This document shows, piece after piece, positions 35,235 to 44,328 of a DNA stretch of 64,000 nucleotides. The stretch spans positions 1,931,001-1,995,000 of the forward strand of contig NZ_FXWM01000001.1 of the NCBI RefSeq assembly GCF_900177675.1, written 5' to 3'. How positions within the stretch are numbered: the stretch's first letter is position 1; each line of letters opens with the position of its first letter. This DNA is from Bacillus sp. OV166. GTDB taxonomy: Bacteria; Bacillota; Bacilli; Bacillales; Cytobacillaceae. Position numbers and translations under genes: made by a program. The notes under the pieces were generated by a model that was given only the letters and a program-made list of their open reading frames with translations, was not told the origin of the DNA and did not search any database.

Positions 35235-36116
35235 ATGCCTGAAGGGAAAATTGTTAAAGCATTAAGCGGATTCTATTATGTTCTTGATGATGACAAGTTG
35301 ATCCAATGCCGTGGTAGAGGGGTATTTAGAAAGAATAAAATTACCCCACTTGTTGGAGACGAAGTTGTTTTTCAAGCAGAAAATGACTTGGAAGGCTACA
35401 TTATGGAAGTGAAGACACGAAAGAACGAATTGATACGTCCACCCATTGCGAATGTAGATCAAGCGATTCTTGTGTTTTCGGCTGTTGAACCAGATTTCAG
35501 TACTGTTCTTTTAGATCGTTTCCTTGTGCTAGTTGAATTTAATCGGATTGAACCGCTTATTTGTATCACTAAAATGGACCTCACAAACGAAGAGCAGCAA
35601 AAGAAGATTAAGATTTATGCAGAGCAGTATTCGTCTGCAGGGTATAAAGTAATACTAACTTCTTCCGAAACAGAAGCGGGGGTTGAACTGTTAAGTCCAC
35701 ACATTGATAATAAAATATCTGTTTTTGCTGGTCAGTCAGGTGTAGGAAAATCATCTTTGCTAAATGTACTTAGACCTGATCTTGATTTGAAAACAAATGA
35801 TATTTCGTCGCATCTTGGCCGTGGAAAACACACGACAAGACATGTGGAGTTAATAAAGATTGGAAATGGATTAATAGCAGATACACCAGGCTTCAGTTCA
35901 TTAGAATTTACCAATATTGAAGCCGAAGATTTGACTTCATGTTTTCCTGAAATGCAAAGAGCAAGTGAGAATTGTAAATTCCGAGGATGCTTGCATGGGA
36001 CCGAACCGAAATGCGGTGTGAAACATGCAGTTGAATCAGGTGAAATCCCTAGGTACCGATATGAACATTATCTGGATTTCCTACAAGAGATAAAAGATAG
36101 AAAGCCGAGGTATTAA
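35235..36116 (+). CDS. rsgA: RsgA, small-subunit ribosome assembly GTPase
   Basis: Circularly permuted GTPase (YloQ/CpgA) that acts in late 30S maturation. The 293-aa protein has an N-terminal OB fold, then GTPase motifs in permuted order: TKMD (G4) before GQSGVGKSS (G1) and DTPGFSS (G3), and a C-terminal zinc module containing CKFRGCLHG and [16 protein letters not shown] lies 6 bases before the ATG at 35235. Two bases separate it from rpe. Confidence 0.97.
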   Translation: MPEGKIVKALSGFYYVLDDDKLIQCRGRGVFRKNKITPLVGDEVVFQAENDLEGYIMEVKTRKNELIRPPIANVDQAILVFSAVEPDFSTVLLDRFLVLVEFNRIEPLICITKMDLTNEEQQKKIKIYAEQYSSAGYKVILTSSETEAGVELLSPHIDNKISVFAGQSGVGKSSLLNVLRPDLDLKTNDISSHLGRGKHTTRHVELIKIGNGLIADTPGFSSLEFTNIEAEDLTSCFPEMQRASENCKFRGCLHGTEPKCGVKHAVESGEIPRYRYEHYLDFLQEIKDRKPRY

Positions 36117-36118
36117 AG

Positions 36119-36763
36119 ATGGTAAAAATAGCACCTTCGATTCTTTCCGCCGATTTTTCGAAATTAGGTGAAGAGATTATTGCTGTTGAAAAAGGTGGAG
36201 CAGACTATATTCATGTCGATGTCATGGATGGTCACTTTGTACCAAATATTACGATTGGTCCGCTCATTGTTGAGGCCATTCGTCCGATTACGAAGCTGCC
36301 ACTTGATGTACACTTAATGATTGAAAACCCTGATCAATATATTGAGGCATTTGCCAAAGCTGGAGCCGATTTTATTACCGTACATGTGGAAGCATGTCGC
36401 CATCTTCACCGCACAGTCCAAAATATTAAATCCTTTGGTATCAAGGCGGGTGTTGTTTTAAATCCAGCAACCCCCGTGGAATCCATTCAGCACATAATTG
36501 GAGACATTGATATGGTATTATTAATGTCGGTTAATCCAGGGTTCGGTGGGCAAAAATTTATACCAGAGGTACTTCCGAAAATAAGAAAAGTTAAAGAAAT
36601 GGCAGAACAAAAAGGCTTAGACATTGAGATTGAAATTGACGGCGGTGTTAATTCAGAAACGGCAAAGCTATGCATGGAAGCCGGTGCAAATGTACTTGTT
36701 GCAGGCTCGGCTATTTATAATGAAGAAGATTATGCCAAGGCAATTTCGCAAATAAGAGGTTAA
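36119..36763 (+). CDS. rpe: ribulose-phosphate 3-epimerase
   Basis: Interconverts ribulose 5-phosphate and xylulose 5-phosphate in the pentose phosphate pathway. The 214-aa TIM-barrel protein begins with the family motif [10 protein letters not shown] and has the metal-site segments [12 protein letters not shown] and DVHLMIENP, and phosphate-binding GGVN and AGSAIY near the end. It directly follows rsgA and ends at a hairpin terminator. Confidence 0.98.
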   Translation: MVKIAPSILSADFSKLGEEIIAVEKGGADYIHVDVMDGHFVPNITIGPLIVEAIRPITKLPLDVHLMIENPDQYIEAFAKAGADFITVHVEACRHLHRTVQNIKSFGIKAGVVLNPATPVESIQHIIGDIDMVLLMSVNPGFGGQKFIPEVLPKIRKVKEMAEQKGLDIEIEIDGGVNSETAKLCMEAGANVLVAGSAIYNEEDYAKAISQIRG

Positions 36764-36770
36764 TGATAAG

Positions 36771-36795
36771 AGCCAGCTTTAGCGCTGGCTTTTTG
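36771..36795 (+). terminator. terminator between rpe and thiN
   Basis: AGCCAGC pairs with GCTGGCT around a 6-base loop, followed by five T. Confidence 0.75.
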
Positions 36796-36818
36796 CATAT
36801 GGAAAAGGAGTTAGTTTT

Positions 36819-37466
36819 ATGATAATTAATATTCTAGCCGGAGGACCTGAAAGCCTATTACCTGATTTAACAGAGTATCTACAGAAGGATACAATTTGGG
36901 TCGGAGTTGACCGAGGTGTCTATCATTTGTTAAAAAGAAATATAACTCCGGTCATTGCCTTTGGGGATTTCGATTCAGTATCATCTGAGGAATTAATGTT
37001 TATTGAAGAACGGGTAGTAGAATTGAAGAAGTATAAGCCGGAAAAAGATGAAACAGACATGGAGTTAGCCCTCAATTGGGCACTTGATCAGAATCCAAGT
37101 ATGATCTGTATGTTCGGTGCAACTGGGGGGAGGCTTGATCATTTATTTGCCAATGTTCACTTATTGCTGAATCAGTTCAAAGCCAAAAAATCGGCTGATA
37201 TCTGCTTGATTGACCGCTATAACATCATTTTTATTAAAGAACCCGGGCACTATACAATTGAAAAAATAAACAAAAAAAAATATATTTCCTTTGTTCCTTT
37301 AACGCTAAATGTCAGCAATCTCACCCTAAGGGGCTTTAAATTTCCTTTGGAAAATCGTCATATTTCAATCGGGTCAACACTATGTATTAGTAATGAACTT
37401 ATTAGTGAATATGGTACTTTTTCATTTTCTGAAGGCATATTAATAGTGATAAGAAGTCACGATTAA
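36819..37466 (+). CDS. thiN: thiamine pyrophosphokinase
   Basis: Converts thiamine and ATP to thiamine pyrophosphate. The 215-aa protein has the TPK catalytic domain with VGVDRGVYHLL, IAFGDFDSV near residues 46-54, KDETDMELAL, and GATGGRLDH, which hold the metal and substrate residues. AAAAGGAG precedes the ATG. It lies between rpe and spoVM as in B. subtilis (yloS). Confidence 0.95.
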   Translation: MIINILAGGPESLLPDLTEYLQKDTIWVGVDRGVYHLLKRNITPVIAFGDFDSVSSEELMFIEERVVELKKYKPEKDETDMELALNWALDQNPSMICMFGATGGRLDHLFANVHLLLNQFKAKKSADICLIDRYNIIFIKEPGHYTIEKINKKKYISFVPLTLNVSNLTLRGFKFPLENRHISIGSTLCISNELISEYGTFSFSEGILIVIRSHD

Positions 37467-37571
37467 TATGCAATACAATTTGGTACTGATTTCGTTCGTT
37501 TGAATAAAATGGTAGGGCGTTCGAAAAAAGTTGAGATGAATAAGCTGGGGAGATTTGTGAGGAGGGACAGT

Positions 37572-37655
37572 ATGAAATTCTATACAATTAAACTGCCGAA
37601 ATTTTTAGGCGGACTTGTCCGTGCGATGATTGGGGCGTTTAAAAAGAACGAATAG
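37572..37655 (+). CDS. spoVM: SpoVM, curvature-sensing sporulation peptide
   Basis: A 27-residue amphipathic peptide that marks the convex forespore membrane, anchors SpoIVA, and is needed for spore coat and cortex assembly. It reads MKFYTIKLPKFLGGLVRAM followed by IGAFKKNE, nearly identical to the B. subtilis peptide, and keeps Pro9, which sets its shallow position in the membrane. GAGGAGGGA lies just upstream of the ATG. It sits between thiN and rpmB as in B. subtilis. Mother-cell (sigma-E) expression is expected, but I could not find a convincing sigma-E promoter. Confidence 0.96.
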   Translation: MKFYTIKLPKFLGGLVRAMIGAFKKNE

Positions 37656-37694
37656 CATGGGTTTTTATCTAGATAATCTTTTCATTAACGAATG

Positions 37695-37720
37695 GCACCC
37701 TTTTAATTTGGGTGCTTTTT
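37695..37720 (+). terminator. terminator after spoVM
   Basis: GCACCC pairs with GGGTGC around a 9-base loop, followed by five T. Confidence 0.75.
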
Positions 37721-37778
37721 ATTTGGTTAAATAGGGAATAATAGGGTTGTAGAGTAATTGTACTTTTTGTATATAAAG

Positions 37779-37806
37779 AAAAGACATCCTCATCGGATGC
37801 CTTTTC
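37779..37806 (-). terminator. terminator of rpmB
   Basis: Read on the minus strand, GGCATCC pairs with GGATGTC (one G-U pair) and is followed by TTTTC. A left-hand run of A on the right flank allows weak bidirectional use. Confidence 0.75.
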
Positions 37807-37810
37807 CATA

Positions 37811-37999
37811 TTAAACGCGTTCTACTTTACCTGATTTTAACGCTCTTGCAGAAACCCAAACACGTTTAGGCTTTCCATCAACAAGAATACGTACTTTTTG
37901 TAGGTTAGCACCCCATGTACGCTTATTTGCGTTCATAGCGTGAGAACGTGCGTTACCAGTTGTTGTTTTCTTTCCAGTTACAACACATTGACGTGGCAT
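37811..37999 (-). CDS. rpmB: 50S ribosomal protein L28
   Basis: A 62-aa large-subunit protein with the family start [11 protein letters not shown], the middle [11 protein letters not shown] and the C-terminal [10 protein letters not shown]. Only one cysteine remains, so this is a zinc-free type of L28. It is convergent with spoVM and divergent from yloU. GGAGGGAAA precedes the ATG. Its leader contains a terminator-like hairpin, described separately. Confidence 0.98.
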   Translation of the reverse strand: MPRQCVVTGKKTTTGNARSHAMNANKRTWGANLQKVRILVDGKPKRVWVSARALKSGKVERV

Positions 38000-38059
38000 A
38001 ATGATTTCCCTCCTTAACTACCAAAAGCTTTATACAGCTATCTTTAAGATCCTCATCTG

Positions 38060-38089
38060 AAAAAAGAAAATTGTTTGAACAAATTTTCT
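38060..38089 (-). promoter_or_regulatory. terminator-like hairpin in the rpmB leader
   Basis: On the minus strand, AGAAAATT, a single unpaired T and GTT pair with AAC and AATTTTCT around a 2-base loop; six T follow. It lies 60 bases upstream of the rpmB start and downstream of the likely promoter, which is the arrangement of an attenuator. Confidence 0.5.
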
Positions 38090-38108
38090 AGACTTGAGAT
38101 ACCTTAAT

Positions 38109-38137
38109 AATTTATCATACAACTTATTTGATTGCAA
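38109..38137 (-). promoter_or_regulatory. candidate rpmB promoter
   Basis: On the minus strand TTGCAA and TAAATT are separated by 17 bases. It faces rpmB and lies about 110 bases before its start. Confidence 0.55.
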
Positions 38138-38161
38138 TAGTTACCTTTCAAGAAAAAAACC

Positions 38162-38191
38162 TTGACATCCCTATTATTTAAATGCTCTTAT
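38162..38191 (+). promoter_or_regulatory. candidate promoter of yloU-yloV
   Basis: TTGACA is followed after 18 bases by TCTTAT with an extended TGC directly before it. Confidence 0.5.
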
Positions 38192-38283
38192 ATTAAACAG
38201 TCAGGAATAACTTTCAATATTGCATTGACTATAGTAAAATGACTGTAGTCAAGGAGCAATTTTTTCAAGAGGGGGAACGATTC

Positions 38284-38646
38284 ATGTCCATTGAATTAAA
38301 AACAAAGTTCGGACAAATTGATATTTCAAACGAAGTAATCGCGACCATCGCTGGAGGAGCGGCAATCGAATGCTATGGAATTGTCGGTATGGCCTCAAAG
38401 AATCAAATTAAAGACGGAATTACGGAAATACTACGAAGAGAAAATTTCACTCGCGGCGTGATCGTCCGCCAAGAAAATGAGGCATTACATATTGATATGT
38501 ACATTATTGTTAGCTATGGAACGAAAATTTCCGAAATTGCCCACAACGTGCAATCAAAGGTTAAATACACCCTCGATAAGACTGTTGGACTTGCCGTTGA
38601 CTCGGTTAATATTTACGTTCAGGGAGTTCGAGTGACGAACCCTTAA
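38284..38646 (+). CDS. yloU: Asp23/YloU-family protein
   Basis: A 120-aa member of the Asp23/Gls24 family, whose exact role is not settled; relatives are linked to alkaline stress and cell envelope, and yloU pairs with a fatty acid kinase gene in Bacilli. The sequence has family segments ISNEVIATIAGGAA, ECYGIVGMA and YGTKISEIAHNVQSKV and ends VQGVRVTNP. GAGGGGGAA lies before the ATG at 38284, which matches the B. subtilis N-terminus; an upstream in-frame ATG at 38239 precedes this site. It is followed after 37 bases by yloV. Confidence 0.93.
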   Translation: MSIELKTKFGQIDISNEVIATIAGGAAIECYGIVGMASKNQIKDGITEILRRENFTRGVIVRQENEALHIDMYIIVSYGTKISEIAHNVQSKVKYTLDKTVGLAVDSVNIYVQGVRVTNP

Positions 38647-38683
38647 GTTCGTGTAACGAACCTCAAGTAGAGGAGGAAAGTTT

Positions 38684-40366
38684 GTGTCAATAACAGCTTT
38701 AGATGGAAAACGTTTTGCCGAGATGGTGATTCAAGGTGCAAATCATTTGGCTGCAAATGCAAAAATGGTTGATGCTCTAAACGTTTTTCCCGTGCCCGAT
38801 GGTGATACTGGAACAAACATGAATTTATCAATGACATCAGGGGCGAAAGAAGTAAAAAATAATGTTCAAGAACATATAGGTAAAGTTGGAGTAGCCCTTT
38901 CTAAAGGATTGCTGATGGGGGCTCGCGGAAATTCAGGAGTGATCCTTTCACAGTTGTTCCGTGGTTTTTCTAAGGCAGTAGAAATGAGAGCGCAAATTTC
39001 AGGGAATGATTTTGCCCATGCCCTCGAGGCTGGAGTAGAAACTGCGTATAAAGCAGTTATGAAACCTGTTGAAGGAACCATTTTAACTGTTGCAAAGGAT
39101 TCAGCTAAAAAGGGCGTACAAGCTGCCCAGAATTCAAATGATATTATTGTAATTATGGAAGAAGTTTTACAAGAAGCAAAAGCTTCATTAAAGCGCACTC
39201 CTGATCTGCTTCCGGTGTTAAAGGAAGTCGGTGTTGTCGATAGTGGCGGACAAGGTCTTGTGTTTGTTTACGAAGGATTTCTTGCGGTCCTAAAAGGCGA
39301 AAAACTTCCCGATACACCTTCTGCATCTCTTTCTATGGATGAATTGGTTAATACTGAACACCACAAAAATGTCCAGGGACATATTAACACGGCAGATATT
39401 GAATTTGGATACTGCACCGAATTTATGGTTCGCTTTGAACAGGAAAAGACAGCCAAGCATCCTTTCAGTGAAGGGGTTTTCCGAAATGACCTCAGCAAAT
39501 TAGGTGATTCTTTATTAGTCATAGCGGATGAAGACGTTGTAAAAGTCCATATACATTCCGAACAGCCTGGCGAAGTACTAAGCTACGGGCAAAAGTACGG
39601 AAATTTAATAAATATGAAGATTGAAAACATGCGTCAACAACATACCAATATTGTTGGTGAAACACATATTGCACCCGTTGCTGTACAACAGAAGCCGCCA
39701 AAAGAGCAGCAAGAATACGGAATTGTAGCGGTTTCCATGGGAGCAGGTATTGCAGATTTATTTAGAAGTATTGGCGCCCATGCCGTAATAGAAGGCGGGC
39801 AAACGATGAATCCAAGTACAGAGGATATCGTGAAGGCTGTTAAGGAAGTTAATGCTAAAAAGGTATTTATTTTACCTAATAATAAAAACATTATTATGGC
39901 AGCCCAGCAGGCAGCCGATGTGGCAGAAGAAGATATTTATGTCATACCATCCAAAACTGTCCCTCAAGGACTTTCAGCTCTTTTAGCATTTAATCCGTCA
40001 GCGGAACTTCACGCCAATGAGTCTGCAATGAATGATGCCCTAAAACACGTAAAGACTGGTCAAATAACCTTCGCTGTACGAGATACCCAGATTGATGGTT
40101 TAGAAATCGAGAAAGATGATTTTATGGGTATTGCTGAAGGGAAAATTGTGGTAAAGAACAAGAACAAAGGAAAAGTAGCTGAAGAATTACTTTCACAAAT
40201 GCTCGCGGACGATTCAGAAATCTTGACTATCATTTATGGGGAAGACGTTAGCGAAGAAGAAGTAAATCAACTGACACAGTTTGTGGAAGAGACTTATGAA
40301 AATGTAGAAGTAGAAATCCATAACGGCGGGCAACCGTTGTATTCATTTATCTTTTCAATTGAATAA
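38684..40366 (+). CDS. yloV: DhaL-domain fatty acid kinase, FakA type
   Basis: Predicted ATP-binding subunit that phosphorylates fatty acids carried by a FakB (DegV) protein. The 560-aa protein has an N-terminal DhaL kinase domain with metal site DGDTGTNM at residues 39-46 and ARGNSGVILSQ, a middle domain, and a C-terminal DegV-like region from about 330 with VAVSMGAGIADLF. The start is a GTG with GAGGAGGAAA upstream. It follows yloU and ends at a clear terminator. The assignment follows work on Staphylococcus FakA; the Bacillus gene itself is less studied. Confidence 0.93.
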   Translation: MSITALDGKRFAEMVIQGANHLAANAKMVDALNVFPVPDGDTGTNMNLSMTSGAKEVKNNVQEHIGKVGVALSKGLLMGARGNSGVILSQLFRGFSKAVEMRAQISGNDFAHALEAGVETAYKAVMKPVEGTILTVAKDSAKKGVQAAQNSNDIIVIMEEVLQEAKASLKRTPDLLPVLKEVGVVDSGGQGLVFVYEGFLAVLKGEKLPDTPSASLSMDELVNTEHHKNVQGHINTADIEFGYCTEFMVRFEQEKTAKHPFSEGVFRNDLSKLGDSLLVIADEDVVKVHIHSEQPGEVLSYGQKYGNLINMKIENMRQQHTNIVGETHIAPVAVQQKPPKEQQEYGIVAVSMGAGIADLFRSIGAHAVIEGGQTMNPSTEDIVKAVKEVNAKKVFILPNNKNIIMAAQQAADVAEEDIYVIPSKTVPQGLSALLAFNPSAELHANESAMNDALKHVKTGQITFAVRDTQIDGLEIEKDDFMGIAEGKIVVKNKNKGKVAEELLSQMLADDSEILTIIYGEDVSEEEVNQLTQFVEETYENVEVEIHNGGQPLYSFIFSIE

Positions 40367-40380
40367 TGAACCGCTAAAAT

Positions 40381-40406
40381 AGAAGGGGAGTTCCCTTCTT
40401 TTTTTT
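40381..40406 (+). terminator. terminator after yloV
   Basis: AGAAGGGGA pairs with TTCCCTTCT (one mismatch at the loop) followed by eight T. Confidence 0.85.
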
Positions 40407-40414
40407 GTAGCAAT

Positions 40415-40436
40415 GTTGATTGGAGCGGAAATCAAC
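40415..40436. repeat. short palindromic dispersed repeat, copy 2
   Basis: Perfect 7-base inverted ends GTTGATT and AATCAAC frame the core GGAGCGGA. The reverse complement agrees in 21 of 22 positions with 19611-19632. It lies between the yloV terminator and recG. Confidence 0.75.
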
Positions 40437-40539
40437 AGGTATGTATAACACAGCCTGTTTTGTAAAAAAGAAGTTAGAAAAAGTATATTAAAACAATATT
40501 AATAGATAAAACAGCGCTTAGTGGGGGAGTCGTGTAATA

Positions 40540-42588
40540 GTGAATCCACATCTTAATCAATCAATAACTGTCATTAAGGGAATTGGTGAAGAGACTGCTG
40601 AGATTTTTTCAGAAATGAAAATCTTTACGATACAAGATTTATTGGAATATTTTCCTTATCGTTATGAAGATTATCGCCTTCGTGAAATAACAGAGGTACA
40701 GCATGATGAGAAAGTAACAGTGGAAGGGAAGGTTCATAGCGAGCCTTCTCTTGTCTATTATGGAAGGAAGAAATCCAAACTAATGATCCGACTTTTCGTT
40801 GGTTCTCATTTAATCAAAGTAGTTTTTTTTAACCAACCCTATTTGAAAAATAAAATCATTATTAATGAAACGATAACGGTCACAGGGAAATGGGATGCCC
40901 ATCGGCAAACGATCACTGCAAATGAAATGCAGTCAGGCACAAACGCCAAGACAAAGGATTTTGAGCCTGTATACTCATTAAGAGGGAAATTAACGACAAA
41001 GGGAATACGAAAATTTATCAGCATTGCTTTCCAGCAATATGGACACTTTATTGAAGAAACACTGCCAGCAACATTCTTAAAAAAGTATCGCCTTCTTGAT
41101 AGACAGAGTGCGATTGAAGCAATGCACTTTCCGAGCAGCCAAGAGGATGTGAAACAGGCACGAAGGCGCATTGTTTATGAAGAATTTCTTATGTTTCAAC
41201 TAAAAATGCAGGCCTTAAGGAAATTTGAACGGGAACATTCCCCAGGAATTTGCCAAAACTATAACGTTACTCAGGTAGAGGGTTTTATCAATAGTCTTCC
41301 ATTTCCGTTAACAAATGCTCAAACACGGGTTGTCAATGAATTGTTAGCGGAACTAAAATCACCCCTGCGTATGAATCGATTGTTGCAAGGGGATGTTGGT
41401 TCGGGGAAAACTGTAGTGGCTGCAATTGGTTTATATGCCAGTGTAACAGCAGGTTACCAAGGTGCTCTAATGGTACCAACAGAAATTTTAGCAGAGCAGC
41501 ATGCACAAAGCTTAAAAAGCATGCTAGAACCATTTGATGTCAGGTGCGAGCTTTTAACGAGTTCTATTAAGGGTAAACGGAGAAAGGAAATCCTTCATGA
41601 ACTGGCAGAAGGGAACGTGGATCTATTAATTGGTACGCACGCCCTCATACAGGATGAGGTCACCTTCAAAAGACTCGGTTTTGTTATTACCGATGAACAG
41701 CATCGATTTGGGGTCGAGCAGCGAAGAGTGCTCAGGGAAAAAGGCGAGAATCCTGACGTTTTGTTTATGACAGCGACACCGATTCCTCGAACGCTTGCAA
41801 TCACTGTGTTTGGTGAAATGGATGTTTCCATTATTGACGAGATGCCAGCTGGCCGAAAATCAATTGAAACTTACTGGGCAAAGCCGGAAATGCTTGAGCG
41901 TGTACTTGCCTTTGTTGAAAAAGAATTACAAAAAGGACACCAAGCCTATGTAATTTGCCCGCTTATTGAAGAATCCGAAAAGCTTGATGTCCAAAACGCT
42001 ATTGATGTATTTACTACTCTAAGTCACTACTTTCAAAACCGTTATAAAGCGGGCCTTATGCACGGGCGCTTAAGTTCGGAAGAAAAAGACTCCGTAATGA
42101 AGTCGTTTAGTACCAACGAAGTACAGGTGCTTGTCTCAACTACAGTTGTTGAGGTCGGTGTTAATGTACCAAATGCGACTATGATGGTTATTTATGATGC
42201 TGAAAGATTTGGCCTGTCTCAGCTTCACCAGCTGCGTGGACGTGTTGGACGTGGCAGCGATCAATCCTACTGTATTTTGCTTGCTAGTCCTAAATCAGAA
42301 GTGGGCCAAGAAAGAATGCGGATCATGACAGAAACAAACGATGGATTTGTTCTAAGTGAAAAGGATTTAGAACTCAGAGGTCCTGGAGACTTTTTTGGCA
42401 GAAAACAAAGCGGTGTTCCTGAATTTAAGGTTGCAGATATGGTTCATGATTATCGGGCACTAGAAACAGCGAGAAGTGATGCGATGATGCTTATCCAATC
42501 AAAAACCTTTTGGACAGCGGAAGAATATCAATTTTTAAGAAAAATGCTTGAAGAATCAGGTGTATTAGAAGGGGAAAAGCTTGATTAA
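40540..42588 (+). CDS. recG: ATP-dependent DNA helicase RecG
   Basis: Branch-migration helicase that remodels forks and Holliday junctions. The 682-aa length equals that of B. subtilis RecG. It has an N-terminal wedge/OB domain for branched DNA, Walker A GDVGSGKT at 284-291, the DEQH box at 385-388, and later motifs STTVVEVGVNVPNA and QLRGRVGRG. Translation appears to start at a GTG, with GGGGGAG 10 bases upstream. Confidence 0.97.
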   Translation: MNPHLNQSITVIKGIGEETAEIFSEMKIFTIQDLLEYFPYRYEDYRLREITEVQHDEKVTVEGKVHSEPSLVYYGRKKSKLMIRLFVGSHLIKVVFFNQPYLKNKIIINETITVTGKWDAHRQTITANEMQSGTNAKTKDFEPVYSLRGKLTTKGIRKFISIAFQQYGHFIEETLPATFLKKYRLLDRQSAIEAMHFPSSQEDVKQARRRIVYEEFLMFQLKMQALRKFEREHSPGICQNYNVTQVEGFINSLPFPLTNAQTRVVNELLAELKSPLRMNRLLQGDVGSGKTVVAAIGLYASVTAGYQGALMVPTEILAEQHAQSLKSMLEPFDVRCELLTSSIKGKRRKEILHELAEGNVDLLIGTHALIQDEVTFKRLGFVITDEQHRFGVEQRRVLREKGENPDVLFMTATPIPRTLAITVFGEMDVSIIDEMPAGRKSIETYWAKPEMLERVLAFVEKELQKGHQAYVICPLIEESEKLDVQNAIDVFTTLSHYFQNRYKAGLMHGRLSSEEKDSVMKSFSTNEVQVLVSTTVVEVGVNVPNATMMVIYDAERFGLSQLHQLRGRVGRGSDQSYCILLASPKSEVGQERMRIMTETNDGFVLSEKDLELRGPGDFFGRKQSGVPEFKVADMVHDYRALETARSDAMMLIQSKTFWTAEEYQFLRKMLEESGVLEGEKLD

Positions 42589-42656
42589 TAAAGTTTTTTT
42601 CCCATTAAATGAATTCCAGAATAAAAAAACAGATGCTATGTATAAAAAACAAACTC

Positions 42657-42685
42657 TTGCAATCTGCTATTTCAAATTTTATACT
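42657..42685 (+). promoter_or_regulatory. promoter of the fapR-plsX-fabD-fabG operon
   Basis: TTGCAA and TATACT are separated by exactly 17 bases. The FapR operator lies directly downstream. Confidence 0.75.
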
Positions 42686-42688
42686 ACT

Positions 42689-42706
42689 ATTAGTACCTAG
42701 TCATAA
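42689..42706 (+). promoter_or_regulatory. FapR operator
   Basis: ATTAGTACCTAGTCATAA matches the known FapR-binding sequence (TTAGTACCTAGTCTTAA type) at all but one or two bases. It overlaps the expected transcription start, so FapR bound here would block the operon until malonyl-CoA releases it. Confidence 0.88.
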
Positions 42707-42729
42707 GATCTCGGACGGTGTAAAAATTC

Positions 42730-43296
42730 ATGAGAAAAAGTAAAAAAGAGCGCCAGCAATTGTTAACCTCTACAATAAAAGATAATCCATTTATTACTGA
42801 TGAAGATTTAGCAGAAAAATTCCAAGTAAGTGTACAAACAATCCGTCTTGATCGGTTAGAGTTATCAATCCCGGAATTAAGGGAACGAATTAAGACTGTT
42901 GCTGAAAAACGATTTGATGATGAGGTTCGCTCCCTTCCGCTTGAAGAAGTCATTGGTGAAATTATTCATATAGAATTGGATCAAAATGCCATTTCGATTT
43001 TTGATGTAAAAAAAGAACATGTGTTTATTCGTAATAACATTGCCCGTGGCCATCATGTTTTCGCACAGGCAAATTCCCTAGCAGTAGCCGTCATTAACGA
43101 TGAATTGGCGTTGACAGCAAAGGCGAATATTCAATTTAAGCGTTTGGTAAAATTAAATGAGCGTGTCATAGCCAAGGCAAGAGTAACAAAAATCGATGGG
43201 AACTTAGGCAGAACAAGTGTCGAAGTGACAAGTTTTGTAAATAATGAACTTGTTTTTACCGGAGAATTTGAAATGTACCGTTCGAAAAATCGGTAA
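42730..43296 (+). CDS. fapR: FapR, malonyl-CoA-sensing repressor of lipid synthesis
   Basis: Global repressor of fatty acid and phospholipid genes, released by malonyl-CoA. The 188-aa protein has an N-terminal DeoR-like helix-turn-helix ([20 protein letters not shown] near residues 20-40), a linker helix, and a C-terminal hot-dog domain that binds malonyl-CoA, with the segment [19 protein letters not shown]. It controls its own operon through the operator just upstream. It is followed by plsX after 15 bases. Confidence 0.97.
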   Translation: MRKSKKERQQLLTSTIKDNPFITDEDLAEKFQVSVQTIRLDRLELSIPELRERIKTVAEKRFDDEVRSLPLEEVIGEIIHIELDQNAISIFDVKKEHVFIRNNIARGHHVFAQANSLAVAVINDELALTAKANIQFKRLVKLNERVIAKARVTKIDGNLGRTSVEVTSFVNNELVFTGEFEMYRSKNR

Positions 43297-43311
43297 AGGA
43301 TGAGGAAAAAA

Positions 43312-44316
43312 ATGAACCTAGCAATTGATGCAATGGGCGGCGACAATGCTCCAAAGGAAATCGTTTTAGGCGCACTAAAAGCTGTACAAGCATTTTCTGA
43401 TATACATATTACCCTTGTCGGGGATGAAAATAAAATTAAAGAAACGTTAACTGATCATGAACGGATTTCTGTTATACATACAACCGAAGTGATTCTCGGA
43501 ACAGACGAGCCTGTAAAAGCAGTTCGCCGCAAAAAGAATGCTTCCATGGTACTAGCGGCCCAGCAGGTAGCAGATGGTTTGGCAGATGCGTGTATCTCTG
43601 CAGGAAATACAGGTGCCTTAGTCGCGGCAGGCCTTTTTGTGGTTGGCAGGGTAACTGGGATACACCGTCCGGCCTTAGCACCAACACTTCCGACCATTGG
43701 CGGTGAAGGCTTCCTTTTACTAGATGTCGGGGCCAATGCAGAGGCCAAACCAGAGCATCTATTGCAATATGCATTGATGGGTTCCATTTATAGTGCAAAA
43801 GTAAGAGGAATTACACAACCAAGAGTGGGTCTATTAAATATTGGCACAGAGGAAAAGAAAGGGAATGAACTTACCAAGCAGGCCTTTGAACTATTAAAAA
43901 CGGCTAATATCAATTTTGTCGGTAATGTGGAAGCAAGAGATTTACTTGATGGTGCAGCTGACGTAGTTGTTACCGATGGATTTACGGGTAACATGGTGCT
44001 AAAGTCGATTGAAGGAACGGCACTCTCCATGTTTAAAATGTTAAAAACGGCTTTAATGAGCAGTTTTACAAGTAAACTAGCTGCCGCTGTGTTAAAACCG
44101 AATCTTAAAACTTTAAAGAATACAATGGATTATTCCGAATATGGCGGTGCTGCACTGTTTGGTTTAAATGCACCTGTAATTAAGGCTCACGGATCTTCGA
44201 ATGGGCAAGCTATTTTTAGCGCCATCCGGCAAACGAGGGAAATGGTAAGTAACGATGTTGTTGGATCAATTAAAATTTCAACAGAAGAAGCGAGTATTGC
44301 CAAAGTAGAACGGTAA
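43312..44316 (+). CDS. plsX: phosphate acyltransferase PlsX
   Basis: Makes acyl-phosphate from acyl-ACP for the first acylation of glycerol 3-phosphate. The 334-aa protein has the family start IAVDAMGGDN-like ([10 protein letters not shown]), the segments [14 protein letters not shown] and [12 protein letters not shown], and [10 protein letters not shown]. The ATG at 43312 fits the family N-terminus with GAGG upstream; an ATG at 43300 in frame would overlap that site. It belongs to the FapR regulon. Confidence 0.97.
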   Translation: MNLAIDAMGGDNAPKEIVLGALKAVQAFSDIHITLVGDENKIKETLTDHERISVIHTTEVILGTDEPVKAVRRKKNASMVLAAQQVADGLADACISAGNTGALVAAGLFVVGRVTGIHRPALAPTLPTIGGEGFLLLDVGANAEAKPEHLLQYALMGSIYSAKVRGITQPRVGLLNIGTEEKKGNELTKQAFELLKTANINFVGNVEARDLLDGAADVVVTDGFTGNMVLKSIEGTALSMFKMLKTALMSSFTSKLAAAVLKPNLKTLKNTMDYSEYGGAALFGLNAPVIKAHGSSNGQAIFSAIRQTREMVSNDVVGSIKISTEEASIAKVER

Positions 44317-44328
44317 AGGAGTATTGAA

